A stretch of DNA of 64,000 nt, taken from contig NC_054538.1 in assembly GCF_017654505.1 (NCBI RefSeq), forward strand, positions 52,873,786 to 52,937,785, read 5' to 3'. Source of the stretch: Polyodon spathula (lineage: Eukaryota; Chordata; Actinopteri; Acipenseriformes; Polyodontidae). This document shows, in pieces, positions 36,141 to 47,634 of the stretch. The notes beneath the pieces are model-generated. The model made no database searches. It was not told the DNA's origin and saw nothing but the letters and a program-made list of their open reading frames with translations. Made by a program: the position numbers and the translations under genes. Within the stretch, counting starts at the first letter, position 1. Each line of letters starts with the position of its first letter.

Positions 36141-36849
36141 TGTGAAAGTGTGGGTTGCTGTGCGTAGTGAGAGGGTGATGCAGGTGCTCCAAACAAGGAC
36201 AGACACAAAGTTCACGGTTCACAGTTTGATCCTCCAACCACTTTCACCATTCAAAATAATAAAGCCGGCTCTACCCAACAATGGGTATCGCCAGTGCCAA
36301 TACGAGGGGTTACAGTCCCGAAATAATAATACAAAAACACAGACACAACACAGACAGATACGTCTCCGGACCGTGCCAACAGCGATGTTGGTTAAGTGCA
36401 GGTGCGGTGAAGTCCAAGTGAATCGCTGGCCCCAAGGCTGCAGCTCCCAGCTCTGTGCTCGATCACTCTGCCGACAGAAAACACACACGGTTGCAAAACA
36501 AACACCCATTTAACTCCGTCTCTCAAAACACAGTCCTCGTTTCCTCCCATCAAACACAACAAAGGAACCGATTATGACGTCACGTCGCCTTAAAGTACCC
36601 ATAGCCCCGCCCCCTCCGATAGCTAGTTCAATCACGTCTCCTCCAATTCATGAATGAAACTTCGCTCACCATACTAGGGTGATGGCTCCTGGTACCGTGA
36701 CGCCGCCCCCTTCCTCAATGGCCGGCTTCCGACTGCCACCGGAATGAACTGCCCAACCATTCAGTACGGGGCACGTAATTCCTGCTGTGCAGTGCTCTCA
36801 CAGGTCGAGAGGGAGACTGTTGATCCAGATTCATTCGCTCTTTGTCACA
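36141..36849 (-). repeat. Solo LTR
   Basis: 709 bp, TG...CA ends, flanked by GATT (36137-36140 and 36850-36853). The minus strand shows AATAAT/TTTATTATT blocks and a TGTGACAAAGAGCG head shared with the LTR at 51801-52644. Confidence 0.82.
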
Positions 36850-37130
36850 GATTACTTACGCTATAAATGCATTCATAGCCGTGGTTTAAATGTGAACTTT
36901 CAGTATTATAAAAGACATCAAAACAGTACAAAAACATCAAAACACTAAATTGATTAAATGACTAGCCATGTCCTCACATTACATTTCTTTGAAACAGACC
37001 ATATGAAATTGTTATTGTAATATTTTACACTAAATCGTGTACTGTTAGTAATAAGGCATAGTGAAGTAATCATATGTTTAATCTATATAAAATAGTTTTG
37101 AATAATTTGATATTTTATACTGACTAAAGA

Positions 37131-37665
37131 TCAACCTACAAAATAAGTATTTTGTATTGAAAAAAGAAATACGTAATTAAATCTTTTTAGACCTGAGTCC
37201 ATCCCAAGTGAAAACGGACCACAAATCATAGATTCTACTGTAGGTGAAAGAATGTGTGGATCAAGAGCATCATTAATTATACAACACGTTTTTGTGGCAG
37301 CTGATGCATATGCCTTTGCACTAGGCCCAATGTGGTTTGCCATGGCGATCGGTAAATTGTGTCCCATGAGAAAACACTACTTCAGCACTAGTCACCTTTT
37401 CTTGCAGAGGAGAACTGGATGCAACAACAAAACAAAACTTGACAAGCTTGTCGTACCCACCAAACTTCTCTCTTTTTCCCTGTGTTCGTTGCTGTTAACG
37501 TGTCTCTCCACATCCTTTCGTCCTAGATGGACACAGCTTACTGACTTGTTGCATATATCACAGAAAAGCATGTACTATACTAATCATTTTTGTCTCCGCG
37601 TATGCAGTGCCATTCTGGTGCCAAAGATGACCATCCAGGGTTGAATTTAGTATTATATTTGAAAG
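37131..37665 (-). pseudogene. BED-finger/hAT-like N-terminal fragment
   Basis: The minus frame encodes CDICNKSVSCVHLGRKDVER with a following HX4H, a C2H2/BED-like finger. After a frameshift comes HNLPIAMANHIGPSAKAY and ATKTCCIINDALDPH. This order is typical of transposon-derived BED proteins. The finger is intact but there are stops between the blocks and no catalytic region. Confidence 0.6.
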
Positions 37666-38480
37666 CACCAAACATCCATTTGCCCGGCTTCTTTTTTTTT
37701 TTTTTTTTTTTTACCACACAGTTGACTCGATCCACTCATAGTAACATCAGTGCATGTCTTCGCACATACTCTACTGGCTACAAATTGTCATGTGACACCA
37801 TAGCCAGTATAATCTCCTTAGTGATGACAGACTCTTCAGTCAGATCAAAAACAAGTAGAACATTTCTTAATGCTATCTTTGTATGCTACCTTTAGCAGAG
37901 TATCTACAGATGGTATGCCTTCTTTTAATGCTATCTTTACCAGGGTAACTAATGCAAGTGTGAGTATGTGAGACAGGGTTCAAATGTGAGTCTCAACTCA
38001 GGCATCTTAACAGAAAACAAGCTTGTTTTCATTTCTCTGTATAGTGTTAATAATTAACCACAACTAGGTTGAAAAATACCTGTTTGTAAACTCACTTACC
38101 TTATAAACACTTATGAGTAAAATACAATAGTGTTCAATATGTGATTATATGAATTATTTTGTGTGGTTGGCATGCGGAGGCTGAATTGATTGTGTGCATC
38201 TGCTTAAATTTAGGCTTGTTGTAGTAACCTGCAGCAGGGTCGTTATCATGCAAATTATAAATTAAATTACCTTAAAGGTAATATATAATAGTGATATGAT
38301 CATATATGTTTTGAAACAATTTGCGTTAATTCAAAGACTGTTTTGATAGATACAATAAAACTTAAAAGGGGTTTGGTAAATAATAATAAAGTTAAACAAA
38401 ATGCAACAAATAAATAAAACAAAAAAGAATAAAATGCCATCGAAAAAATTGCATAGAAGCCTAACAGCAACGACAAGCTA
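37666..38480. other. No gene recognised
   Basis: AT-rich, with a T run near 37692. No supportable coding sequence. Confidence 0.5.
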
Positions 38481-38489
38481 GTAAGAAAT

Positions 38490-38722
38490 AAAGACACGTG
38501 GGCAATGGCTCCGAATCTTTGGAGTTTGAGATTTTGCTTTTGCTGTTCCTTCCTGCAACAACAAACCGTTTGCAGTGCCTGTTGGCAAGCATCACTGACG
38601 TATTTTGGCCTTTCTCATCTACCGTAGTGTCCCATGATGCTTCTCGACTTAGTCCAAAGGTACAGACAACACACGTGTTGCCGCGGCTGAACGTTTTACG
38701 GTTTCTGTTGCAAACAATCAAG
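38490..38722 (+). promoter_or_regulatory. Candidate SF3B5 promoter and 5' non-coding exon
   Basis: This 230-bp block is less AT-rich than its surroundings. It has two E-boxes (CACGTG at 38495-38500 and 38672-38677), a TGACGT half-site and TCCCATGATGC at 38629-38639, which fits the core of the ZNF143/Staf site. It ends in AAG|GTAAAA (donor at 38723). Acceptor-like AGs after a T tract lie at 39214 and 39232, just before the SF3B5 start. I infer a non-coding first exon spliced to the coding exon; an unspliced transcript is the alternative. Confidence 0.45.
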
Positions 38723-39240
38723 GTAAAAAATTAAAAGTAATATTAGGTCCAAAATATTTAAATACGTTAATTAATTTTTTTTTAAAGTTGTGTCATGCTT
38801 GAGATGAGTTTTATTGGAAGATTGTTTGGTTTGGGCCAGATCAGAGAATTCAAATACTGAGTTTAGGTTTAATCCTTTTTTAATTCCACACAGCTACCAT
38901 AACATTGGGGTTAGGACCATAACAGAATCGCATGTATCAACACTCGATATCGTTTAAACAAACGTGTTACCGTTAGTGTCAACTGCCATCTCACTCATCA
39001 AAAAGTTAATTTTATGGTGGCCACGGCATGACAAAAACAAAGCACACAGTATTGTTTTACATTGTCAACAGTTAAAGACCGTGAACCGTCTTTAACAATA
39101 CCAGATTGCTGTAGTGCACGCCATTATATGTTCTGTCCCGTGTATTAATTTGTTAACGTGTAGTCTGAAAATATGCGTTTTGTACAATTCTGAACTTTAT
39201 ATATATTTTTTTAGTTTAATAATTGTCACCAGCCCTTGAG

Positions 39241-39501
39241 ATGACGGACCGCTACACTATTCACAGCCAGCTGGAACATTTGCAGTCTAAATACATCGGG
39301 ACGGGCCATGCAGACACTACCAAGTGGGAATGGCTAGTGAACCAGCACCGGGACTCCTACTGCTCATACATGGGCCACTTCGACCTGCTCAATTACTTTT
39401 CCATCGCCGAGAACGAGAGCAAAGCCAGGGTCCGGTTCAATCTAATGGAAAAGATGCTGCAACCCTGCGGCCCCCCATCAGATAAACCAGATGATATGTA
39501 G
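39241..39501 (+). CDS. SF3B5: Splicing factor 3B subunit 5
   Basis: A complete 86-codon single exon starting MTDRYTIHSQLEHLQSKYIG and ending PSDKPDDM with TAG. Length and sequence match SF3b10, one of the most conserved vertebrate proteins. The product is a small subunit of the SF3b complex of U2 snRNP, which acts in the nucleus at branch-site recognition, and it is also known as a SAGA component. I chose ATG 39241 over the in-frame ATG at 39223 because the protein family begins MTDRY. GC content is much higher than in the flanks. AATAAA at 39771-39776 gives a short 3' UTR. No stop or frameshift is seen, so I regard it as functional. Confidence 0.97.
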   Translation: MTDRYTIHSQLEHLQSKYIGTGHADTTKWEWLVNQHRDSYCSYMGHFDLLNYFSIAENESKARVRFNLMEKMLQPCGPPSDKPDDM

Positions 39502-39770
39502 ATGCAAGGACATTTTAATATGAAGTACATCTATTAACAGTGGAATGACGTTAAAAACTGCAGAAAGAAAAAATATAAGATGTGGGAGAAAAATGACTTT
39601 TATTATGTTTATTGAACTGTTTAAGTGCATTAGCTTGACATGAATGAACAATATTGTTTGTATTCAGAGAATGCCCCATCTAGTTTATAGCAATTGTTTT
39701 CAGTCTTGAATGAACTGGGTGTAAATGTTGATATTTCAGCCACATCCAGTTGACACTTACTACATTTTTC

Positions 39771-39776
39771 AATAAA
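39771..39776 (+). terminator. SF3B5 poly(A) signal
   Basis: Canonical AATAAA 270 bp after the SF3B5 stop, followed by a T-rich stretch. Confidence 0.8.
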
Positions 39777-39799
39777 CTTAAGTGCAAATTACATTAACT

Positions 39800-40780
39800 A
39801 CTTGTGTATTTTTATTAATTTGGAAAGCTAGCGTAGGCTTATATGTTAGACAACATTGTAGATGGGAAGTGGTTAATATCTTTTTAAACATCGAAAAGGT
39901 TAACTATTTTCCCAAAATCCACCAGATGCTTTCATAAAACATGCCAAGCTGACCAGTAATAAACAAAAGAACACAGTTTGGCCTAAGGATAAAGGTGTGG
40001 ATGATGGATTTGTTTTTATGAAATATTTATTTTATGCAAAAAAAACTTATTTCCATCTAATTGGTAACAAATCAATAAAAGCAATTTAATGCCCAGTAAA
40101 CAAGCAGCAGGTCCTCATGCTGCTTTCTGATTGCTTGCATTACAAATGTAGATAAAAATAAAGGAAGAAAAGACCTTTGTCACAACTGCACACTGATGCT
40201 GCTGGTAAGCTTAGTTTCTGCTTTAATGGTTAGTTATTAATGAAAAAGTATGCAAATGGCCTTCCATATTATTAATTATAAATTTAATTAATGTATTGCA
40301 TGGTATAATAGCAAGGAACAGCACCATTTATTGAACGAGTAATTCAGGATAAAATTTTCATTGTATTGCTCACAATACACAACTGTGCAGTAGGTGGTCC
40401 TGGATGATCTATCCTGGGTTATATCTGGCAAGCAACCAGAACAGAAGAGCAGCCCCTGAATTCCTCTCAACACACCCTAATCACGTAAAATAACAAAGTA
40501 AAAAATGCCACCCCAATATTGGCATAGCTGGTATAAAAAAACTCACAGAATGATTGAAAAAAAAAGGTAAGGAGGCAGTAATTGAAGCTACTTGAAAGCA
40601 ATGAAATATTAAATGACATTTCAATAGTTGCACGCCCCATTTTTGTTTTTCATCCAACTTCAGAAAATTATGTTCTTTCTCCTTTTGCACTGCTGAAGAC
40701 ATGAAGACAAAAATGGCTCCTTGCTGCACCCTAAATACCATTCTGCCAGACTGAAGATACATATAAAAAACTATCCAGGA
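39800..40780. other. No gene recognised
   Basis: AT-rich downstream flank of SF3B5 with no recognisable coding sequence. Confidence 0.5.
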
Positions 40781-40845
40781 ACTTTTCCATCACTGACAAT
40801 TACAACCAATCTAGGGTCCGGTTCAGAATAATGGAAAAGAGTTTG
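40781..40845 (+). pseudogene. Decayed SF3B5 fragment
   Basis: It aligns without gaps to 39395-39459 of SF3B5. About 49 of 65 bases match, including runs of 11 (ACTTTTCCATC), 13 (AGGGTCCGGTTCA) and 12 (TAATGGAAAAGA) at identical spacing. In the SF3B5 frame it reads FSITDNYNQSRVRF and then MEK. The rest of the gene is not visible around it. It looks like a partial duplication or a relic of a second copy. Confidence 0.75.
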
Positions 40846-42401
40846 AGAAAGGCTAATCTCAGTTCAGTGTATGATTAATTGCAATGTAAACAAGCCATAT
40901 ATACGATCTTATTTTGAAAAACTAATGCACTTGAAAATGAGCATTATCCTGGGTAATATACTTGAAGTTGTGATGATTTTGAGCTATCTGTTGATTTATC
41001 TTTGCATTTAATAATTTTTTTGAATTTATTTTTAATGGAAAATAAATGCTTTATTACTAAACTACTGACAGGAGTGGTATATATGTAAAGTGCCGTCCTA
41101 GTTGCTGTAGTCGCCCTCGTAAACTACAGAGAACTAAAAGTTATCTTTTGAGTTTTCATTAATTGTAATACCTTACCATCATAAACTTTACAAAGGTGTG
41201 GTTTCACAGGGACTAACATTGTAGTACCATACTAATTTAATAGAAACAATCAGAGATAAGTAGGGACTGTGAGACCAGATTTTCTTTAATCTTTATAGCA
41301 ACAGGACTGTAACAAATGCAACAAATCTCTTACACACTGTAGTCTGTACAAGGCGAGCAGCCTCAAAGGCATTATAAAACAAACCGCTACACATTTTCAT
41401 CTGAATATCCTCCTGGATCAGATTTAAGGAGAAACGAGCTGGCCTCTTTAAAAGCACACCTCAGCAGACAGCAGATGCTGCTTTTGGCATTCAGTAAAAA
41501 AGCTGATTTAAGGACTCAAGTAAGTTTTCTATGGCTATCACTTGTGCCAAACGTCCTTATTCAAATGCCTGAATCTTTTTTTTTTTTTTTTATAAAACTG
41601 TTGGCGTTAGGTTAGCATGTTTAAATGTTATATATTGCAGGTGTATTCACTTTCAAAACAAATACAGTGCATTTGTTATCCATAAAGCTCTCAAAAGTAT
41701 TTAGTACATGCAGCACAGCAGTCATACAGAAAAAAAAACTTGTCTTTTTTTTTTTTTTAAACCCAGCATTCAGATCTTCAAGGGAAGAGCTTGTCAAAAA
41801 GAATCCTTACAAAAATGTATATTTTTATGTGGTTTTTTTTGTGAGATCAGGTCAGTTATTGTATTTTGCTTCACAATAACTGAATATATTTTAAAGTGTG
41901 TAATACATACAGTATAAACAGATAATGGAAAAACACCATAGTTACATTTAAAGTTTAATACACTCTAGATCTACAGTACAATAGAAATTACACAAACTGT
42001 GTAGGCAATGCAATGTTCTAACAACTACTGTACTGCAAAACAATGCTATTTAAAATGTCTTGCTTGCAAACATTTCATGTTTTACAGTATGTGTCTTGTG
42101 GCCCACGACCATTAGGAAATTTTGGTATGCAGTTTGTAGGGTCAGGAAGTTTGGCCACCCCTGGTATGTTATATGTTTTACACTTAGAAGCAGGTGGAGA
42201 CAACCTCACAGGCCTGCAAGCAAGATGGACAGTTTGTTCGATTGAGCAATAGAGAATAATAATCATAATCTCATTAGGGTAGGAGGAGTTATATTATGCC
42301 TCCAATGTGTACAACGTATTGAAACATTGGGCAGCACCGAACTGGCAGTATGAAAGAGGACACTTTACAGACAGTGGAACATACATTTCGAGTGGGCAAT
42401 C
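40846..42401. other. No gene recognised
   Basis: AT-rich, with T-runs near 41578 and 41747. Nothing coding can be supported. Confidence 0.5.
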
Positions 42402-42407
42402 TTTATT
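42402..42407 (-). terminator. Poly(A) signal of the cysteine-rich exon
   Basis: AATAAA on the minus strand, about 80 bp beyond the stop at 42485. Confidence 0.7.
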
Positions 42408-42484
42408 TTGAAGCCGTTCTCAAACAACAAAAGTATATTTTCATAAAAAGAAAATAAACAAAATAAAACCTGCCCATTTGGGCC

Positions 42485-42786
42485 CTAACTAAACTTCTTG
42501 CAGACCCTATACTTGGCCTTGCATGAGTCTTTGCAAGTAAAAAACACAAATTTATTAAACATAAACTGTTTTGGTCCAGTCCAGGTTTTCCCACTCTCCA
42601 TTGGGTTAATTGAAGTCACCTTTTGGAATCTCCAGGCACAGGCCTGTCTGAGGTAAGTATCATGTTCACACGTAATGTTATAATCCACAAGTGACTGAGT
42701 TGTAACTGTGGTTATTCCGTTTTCAGATTTGCAGATAAGTATCTCTGGGTTTTGGTTTGGCGCCCCTCTGGTCCACACAGGAACAT
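42485..42786 (-). CDS. Terminal exon of an unrecognised cysteine-rich protein
   Basis: The minus strand opens after TTACCAG (acceptor AG at 42788-42787) and stays open for 100 codons to TAG at 42485, with AATAAA close behind. The phase implies a one-base overhang from the preceding exon. The residues include six cysteines: ILICKS, NITCEH, QACAW, FTCKDSC and RVCKK. An N-X-T glycosylation site (NIT) precedes the second. The even cysteine number and sequon suggest an extracellular or lumenal domain. I do not recognise the family and found no convincing upstream exon; a weak candidate lies near 42900-43000. Confidence 0.5.
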
Positions 42787-43081
42787 CTGGTAAATTTAAG
42801 TTCAAAATACAGTAATACAATCCTTTCATGGATTAATGAAAATGTTTTCCTTGTTAGGTTCTTTGGAGATCTCTACTGGCGAGATCCGTTATTACACCCA
42901 CCCGTGTTTCATTGTCCTGGCTGGTACATAACACCATGTGGAAGGCCATCTGGGTCGAAAAACGTGTTGTTTAGTACACTTGCTCATTTGACTAATTTGA
43001 ATAGAAAATGCAATACTTATGGGGCTGTCAATTTTCAAAAGATATCGGCACAGACGTTGTGTACAAACCAATGGAATACCT

Positions 43082-43085
<4 letters not shown>

Positions 43086-43145
<60 letters not shown>
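43086..43145. repeat. (TA)n microsatellite
   Basis: About 60 bp of TA dinucleotides. Confidence 0.95.
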
Positions 43146-43147
<2 letters not shown>

Positions 43148-43686
43148 CAATTATTCACATTTTTGTGTACCTATAGTACCTTTTTCTTTTTGATTTTGCA
43201 GGTACATAGCAGTTTTCCTTTTTAAAATGTATATATACTGTACATATCTCCAGTCATTTGTGGTTTTCATGATCACATCGCCTTCTAGCCAAAATTGTGC
43301 CATCGTCTTATTTTTTCGCATCTTGTCATTTATTTGCCCCATTACCGCTGTACTTTATGCCCCCAGAGCAGGACAAACATGTTCCGGGCTTAATTCTTGA
43401 TTTATGAATTTTTTATGCCTGTTTCATGCATGAAATTAAAAAAAAAATGTTCTCTCGAACGTGATTGGCTACTCTTGTAATTACGCTGCATGCGTGTAAA
43501 ATGACCAGCCACCACGTAGAAAATACGTCATTCATTTACATTTATTTAGAATGCTTAGTATTTTATGTATCCTGATTGGTCCAAATGAGTACATGTACTA
43601 GGTAGGCATTTTTGACCCGGGTGGCCTTCTATAACACCATGACTCAATAAAGAATAAAACAGTACATGTCGTGTGTTTCTTTATTG

Positions 43687-43805
43687 CTAAGTCTGGCTTT
43701 CTTTGTTTAAAAGCCGAGACCAACAAGCAGACAAAACAACTTTGAAAGAATAACTCCCAAGGACATCTTTCCTGCTGATTTGTTGGAACCAGTTCATGAC
43801 AAATG
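43687..43805 (-). CDS. Candidate last exon of the BEN-domain gene
   Basis: A strong acceptor (TTTCTTTTTGCAG, AG at 43807-43806) opens at 43805. Two frames are possible. The one in phase with the BEN exon reads ICHELVPTNQQERCPWEL and runs past 43687. Another ends in TAG at 43687, immediately before AATAAA (43680-43685 on the minus strand). I cannot decide the frame. Position, strand and poly(A) signal favour a 3'-terminal exon. Confidence 0.4.
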
Positions 43806-44242
43806 CTGCAAAAAGAAAGATTTGTGTCATTGTTTATCTGCCGATTTGTCAGTTCCTAATCAAGTTTAGTTGCAGAGAATTGGACCATTCCTATCACGAG
43901 TAGTTATATTGCATACAGTAGGTTGTTTAGTTTGTGCAGATCAGGATTGAAAAGATCCCAAATTAGTGAAGAACATAGATTAGCAGTGGATGAGAAATTC
44001 CTTAAAACATGAAAAATACCCCACTATTATAATTAAAAGTAAATAGGGTTCAGAGGGTCTACGGCAGACAGAGCTGGTTTAAATCATAACTGTTCATCAA
44101 CTTTCTTTATAAACCAAATTACTGTATATGCACTAATACTAAAAGAATATCTACCCAAAGTAGTGTGTCTGATTTGATAACCAGTATACAAGATATTTAT
44201 TAGAACTATTGTTACTGACTAAATTAAAACCTTTCAACTTAC

Positions 44243-44442
44243 AGCTGATTGCTGACACTGTTGTTGCTGTGGTTTGGGATCCAGTGTTTTAAAGAAATTT
44301 GCTTTCCAGTAAATGATGATTTGGCCATTAGTTCTCTTGAAAATAATGCAGTCATTAATTCCTGTGTCATCTTCCTTGGGTCCTTTGTAAGCCTTGCTAT
44401 GACTGTATTGTTGAGAAAAACGCCAGACCCTTCTAGTTCTGC
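44243..44442 (-). CDS. BEN-domain exon (I)
   Basis: 200 bp between acceptor CATAG (AG 44444-44443) and donor CT|GTAAGT (44242). It encodes ELEGSGVFLNNTVIARLTK, then MTQELMTALFSRELMAKSSF and TGK. This is the hallmark of BEN domains: a GSG start, a conserved ALF(S/P)xExLA core and SS(L/F)TG. BEN domains bind DNA or chromatin proteins, usually in transcriptional repressors. It starts in phase 0, exactly where exon H (45052-45180) ends, and has no stop. The C-terminal helix of the domain would be in the next exon. Human BEND5 has the same coil-then-BEN order; orthology is not claimed. Confidence 0.72.
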
Positions 44443-45051
44443 CTATGTAGCAAGTAAAAATCAAGCTATAGAAAAAAAAAAACAACCCCCCCCCCCCCCC
44501 AAAAAAAAAAAAAAAAAAAAAAAAAACCAGCAAATAAAGGACAGAAAATTGAAATATTTATAAAAAATCTAACAAAATAAGGGCATGCATTGCACAGGTT
44601 TCAAGTTCAATTTTATCAGAATATGAATTTCCTTGATTAATTATTTTGTATTTTTATATGTCTGTTATATTCAGTAGGGTATCCATGTTAGTCTATTCTT
44701 ATCTACGGTTTATTGTGGCTTGAGTTTCTACAGGCCACAGCCTACATTTGCTAGAGTCGGTTGTCTCCTATGAAAGCTCAAGTTTTCTTTGTATGCTTAA
44801 ACTATTTTTTAATATGTGTTGTTCTTCTTGTTATTGTTAAATTATTTTAACAATTAAGTTTATAATGGCTTTGGTGGTTTATGTTTAGCTGTAATGCCTT
44901 GCCTTCATGATGGCCAGGGTAGTATACAGACAATACTTTTTTCAGTGTTTCCAAAGTATTTTCTTACATAAATGCATGCTCTAGCGATCTGTGAAGAATG
45001 CAAAGCAAAATGATAAGTTAGAAAATAAGTTAACAATAGTAGCATTATTAC

Positions 45052-45180
45052 CAATGCACTCTTATCACCATGGTTTCTTTCCATATGTACAACACGCAGG
45101 GGTTGTCTGTCTTTGGCTGAGGACTGACATGTGCCATCTGGTAAGGAAACCTGCATGGGCTTTCCATATTTGGAAATATC
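45052..45180 (-). CDS. Linker exon before the BEN exon (H)
   Basis: Open from acceptor CTGTAG (AG 45182-45181) to donor TTG|GTAATA (45051). It encodes YGKPMQVSLPDGTCQSSAKD and then QPLRVVHMERNHGDKSAL. It needs one base from the previous exon, which exon G supplies, and ends in phase 0, as exon I requires. The upstream pyrimidine tract is poor. No domain is recognised; it looks like a flexible basic linker. Confidence 0.6.
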
Positions 45181-45784
45181 TACAGTAGGTGTTTTTTTTT
45201 CCTGTGGAGCAATAGAATGTGAATGACATTAAAATAGAGAGTTTAAGAATACACACTGGAATTTATACACACAGCGTGCCTTTTTTACCATGCACCGTTA
45301 TTGGTGTATCCTCATAAAAACACACAGTGGAGTAACTCGCTTCTTCTTATTGTTAGAAGACAATAATGTGAAGTAAGAGACAAAAGGTTCCAGGTATCAA
45401 TTTGAAACTTACTAATTTACAGAGCCTATTTTCAGCTTTGAGCTGATCAATTAAAATGTACCACCGCCATCCAGTCAAAGCATAATTTCTTTAGAAAAAA
45501 CACAAGTAAAACACAATTACACTCCTAAAATCCAAAATGATTTATTTATCCCATAGTATATAATCAGTTGGAGTTCATAAACTAATATGTTTAATTCATA
45601 CTCCCTTGCTCTGAAGTAAATCTTTGTGAGGAATTCAAGATGTTTTTTTTTTCCTTTACCTTTTCAAGCAAGGATGAGACTTCTGTACAAACAATTAAAA
45701 ATACACATATAGTTATTAACTAATGGGCCCAATTATTCATTATATTTACCTGACACTTGAGCTTGATATGCTTTATGTACTTAC

Positions 45785-45870
45785 CATCGACAAGGGACAG
45801 TGTAGTTCTTAATATTCTTTTTTCCCTCTTCAGGTCACATATTTGGGCCTTATCCATACATATCCTTCGC
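45785..45870 (-). CDS. Coiled-coil exon (G), cut by an LTR element
   Basis: It encodes MDKAQICDLKREKRIL and then RTTLSLVD up to a perfect donor G|GTAAGT (45784). The phase-1 end matches exon H. Leucines recur with heptad-like spacing. Its 5' part is replaced at about 45868 by the gag region of a plus-strand LTR element, so its acceptor is lost or displaced. Confidence 0.55.
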
Positions 45871-46189
45871 CAGGAGCAGGGCATCAGGAGCTGCCTCTGC
45901 CACCTCCACCACCAGAAGCAGAGCAGCAGGAACTGCCTCTGCCTCCGCCACCTCCACACCAGGAGCAGAGCAGCAGGAGCTGCCTCTGCCACCGCCAACT
46001 CCACCTCCACTGGCAGGAGCAGAGCAGTAGGAGCAGCAGCCCTTGCATAGGTTGTTGAGGGAAGCAGGGGGAAGAACTGCCCGGACCCCAGCTTGTCCTG
46101 ACTCTCTGGCTTGCTTCTCCAAAGGATGCCTGTCTCACTTTGCCCAAGGATGCCTGCCTCGCTTCACCCAAGGATGCCTGTCTGGCATC

Positions 46190-47020
46190 GCCTGGGGTTG
46201 CCTGCCGCTTCGCTTCGCCTGGGGTTGCCTGCCGTTCCGCATCGCTTGGGGTTGCCAGCCGCTCCGCATCGCCTGGGGTTACCAGCCGCTGCGCATCGCC
46301 TGGGGTCACTGGAACTGCTTCGCCAGGGGTTGCCAGCCGCTCCGCATCGCCTGGGGTTGCCAGCCACTGCGCATCGCCTGGGGTCGCTGGAACTGCTTCG
46401 CCAGGGGTTGCCAGCCGCTCCGCATCACCTGGGGTTGCCAGCCGCTCTGCATCGCCTGGGGTTGCCAGCCACTGCGCATCACCTGGGGTTACTGGAACTG
46501 CTTCGCCAGGGGTTGCCAGCCGCTTCGCATTGCCTGGGGTTGCCAGCCGCTCCGCATCGCCTGGGGTTGCCAGCCACTGCGCATCGCCTGGGGTCGCTGG
46601 AACTGCTTCGCCAGGGGTTGCCAGCCGCTCCGCATCGCCTGGGGTTGCCAGCCACTGCGCATCACCTGGGGTTACTGGAACTGCTTCGCCAGGGGTTGCC
46701 AGCCGCTTCGCATTGCCTGGGGTTGCCAGCCGCTCCGCATCGCCTGGGTTTTCCAGCCGCTCTGCATCGCCTGGGGTCACTGGAACTGCTTCTCCAGGGG
46801 TTGCCAGCCGCTCCGCATCGCCTGGGGTTGCCAGCCACTGCGCATCACCTGGGGTTACTGGAACTGCTTCGCCAGGGGTTGCCAGCCGCTTCGCATTGCC
46901 TGGGGTTGCCAGCCGCTCCGCATCGCCTGGGTTTTCCAGCCGCTCTGCATCGCCTGGGGTCACTGGAACTGCTTCTCCAGGGGTTGCCAGCCGCTCTGCA
47001 TCATCTGGGGTTGCTGGAAC
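46190..47020 (+). repeat. Higher-order minisatellite (27/24-bp monomers, 183-bp unit)
   Basis: Monomers of 27 bp (TTGCCAGCCGCTCCGCATCG...) and 24 bp (TCACTGGAACTGCTTCGCCA...) alternate. A seven-monomer block of 183 bp recurs with starts at 46500, 46683 and 46866. All lengths are multiples of three and no unit contains a stop in most frames. Frames of 331-549 codons therefore stay open on both strands. Confidence 0.92.
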
Positions 47021-47634
47021 TGCTTCGACAGAGGTCACAGTCAGCTCTGCTTGGCTGCAGGGGTCAGTGTGGCCGGAGCCCCACCAGAGGGAGCTGCCGG
47101 CTATGAAAAAGGGGGTAGAGGTCAGGAGACCACCTTTCCCCGCAGCAATTTCACTGCAGGAGTTCTGGGGCCTGGAGTCCCCCCAGAGTGAGCTGCCGGC
47201 TATAAAGTAGGGAGAGGTCAGGAGACCACCTTTCCCTGCAACAATTTCGCTGCATGAGTTCTGGGGGTTGGAGTCCCCCCAGAGGGAGCTGCCAGCTATA
47301 AAGTGGGGAGAGGTTAGGAGACCACCTTCCCCCGCAGCAGTTTCGCTGCCAGAGATCTTGGGGAAGGTCTGGAGACTACCAACCCCAGCAGCTTTTCCGC
47401 TGCTGGACTTACCCCGGCTGAATGAGTCAGTCTGGGAGCTGTCGGCACGTCTGCTGACAGCCGCACCATTGGCAGCATTTCCGCTGCCAGTGGTACAGCG
47501 GGAGGATAGATTCGCTACCGGCAACATTGCCACTCATCAACCCCTTAAAGTCCCTATCCTTGGCCCAGGACTTTGAGTGAGACTTTTGGGATTTTAAGGG
47601 GGCAGGTGGCCATTGAGGCCACGTGTGCTTTGCA

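Noticed and set aside
36085..36513. 142-codon plus-strand frame
   Set aside because: It lies almost wholly in the solo LTR and shows no domain.
42757..43146. 129-codon plus-strand frame
   Set aside because: It overlaps the better supported minus exon and ends in the (TA)n tract as poly-YI.
46043..47210. Three overlapping plus-strand frames of 331-382 codons
   Set aside because: Same minisatellite effect; at most one could be the gag tail and none shows a domain.
45884..47533. 549-codon open frame on the minus strand
   Set aside because: It runs antisense to the retroelement and is kept open by the 27/24-bp minisatellite, whose units are multiples of three. Other frames are open over the same span.
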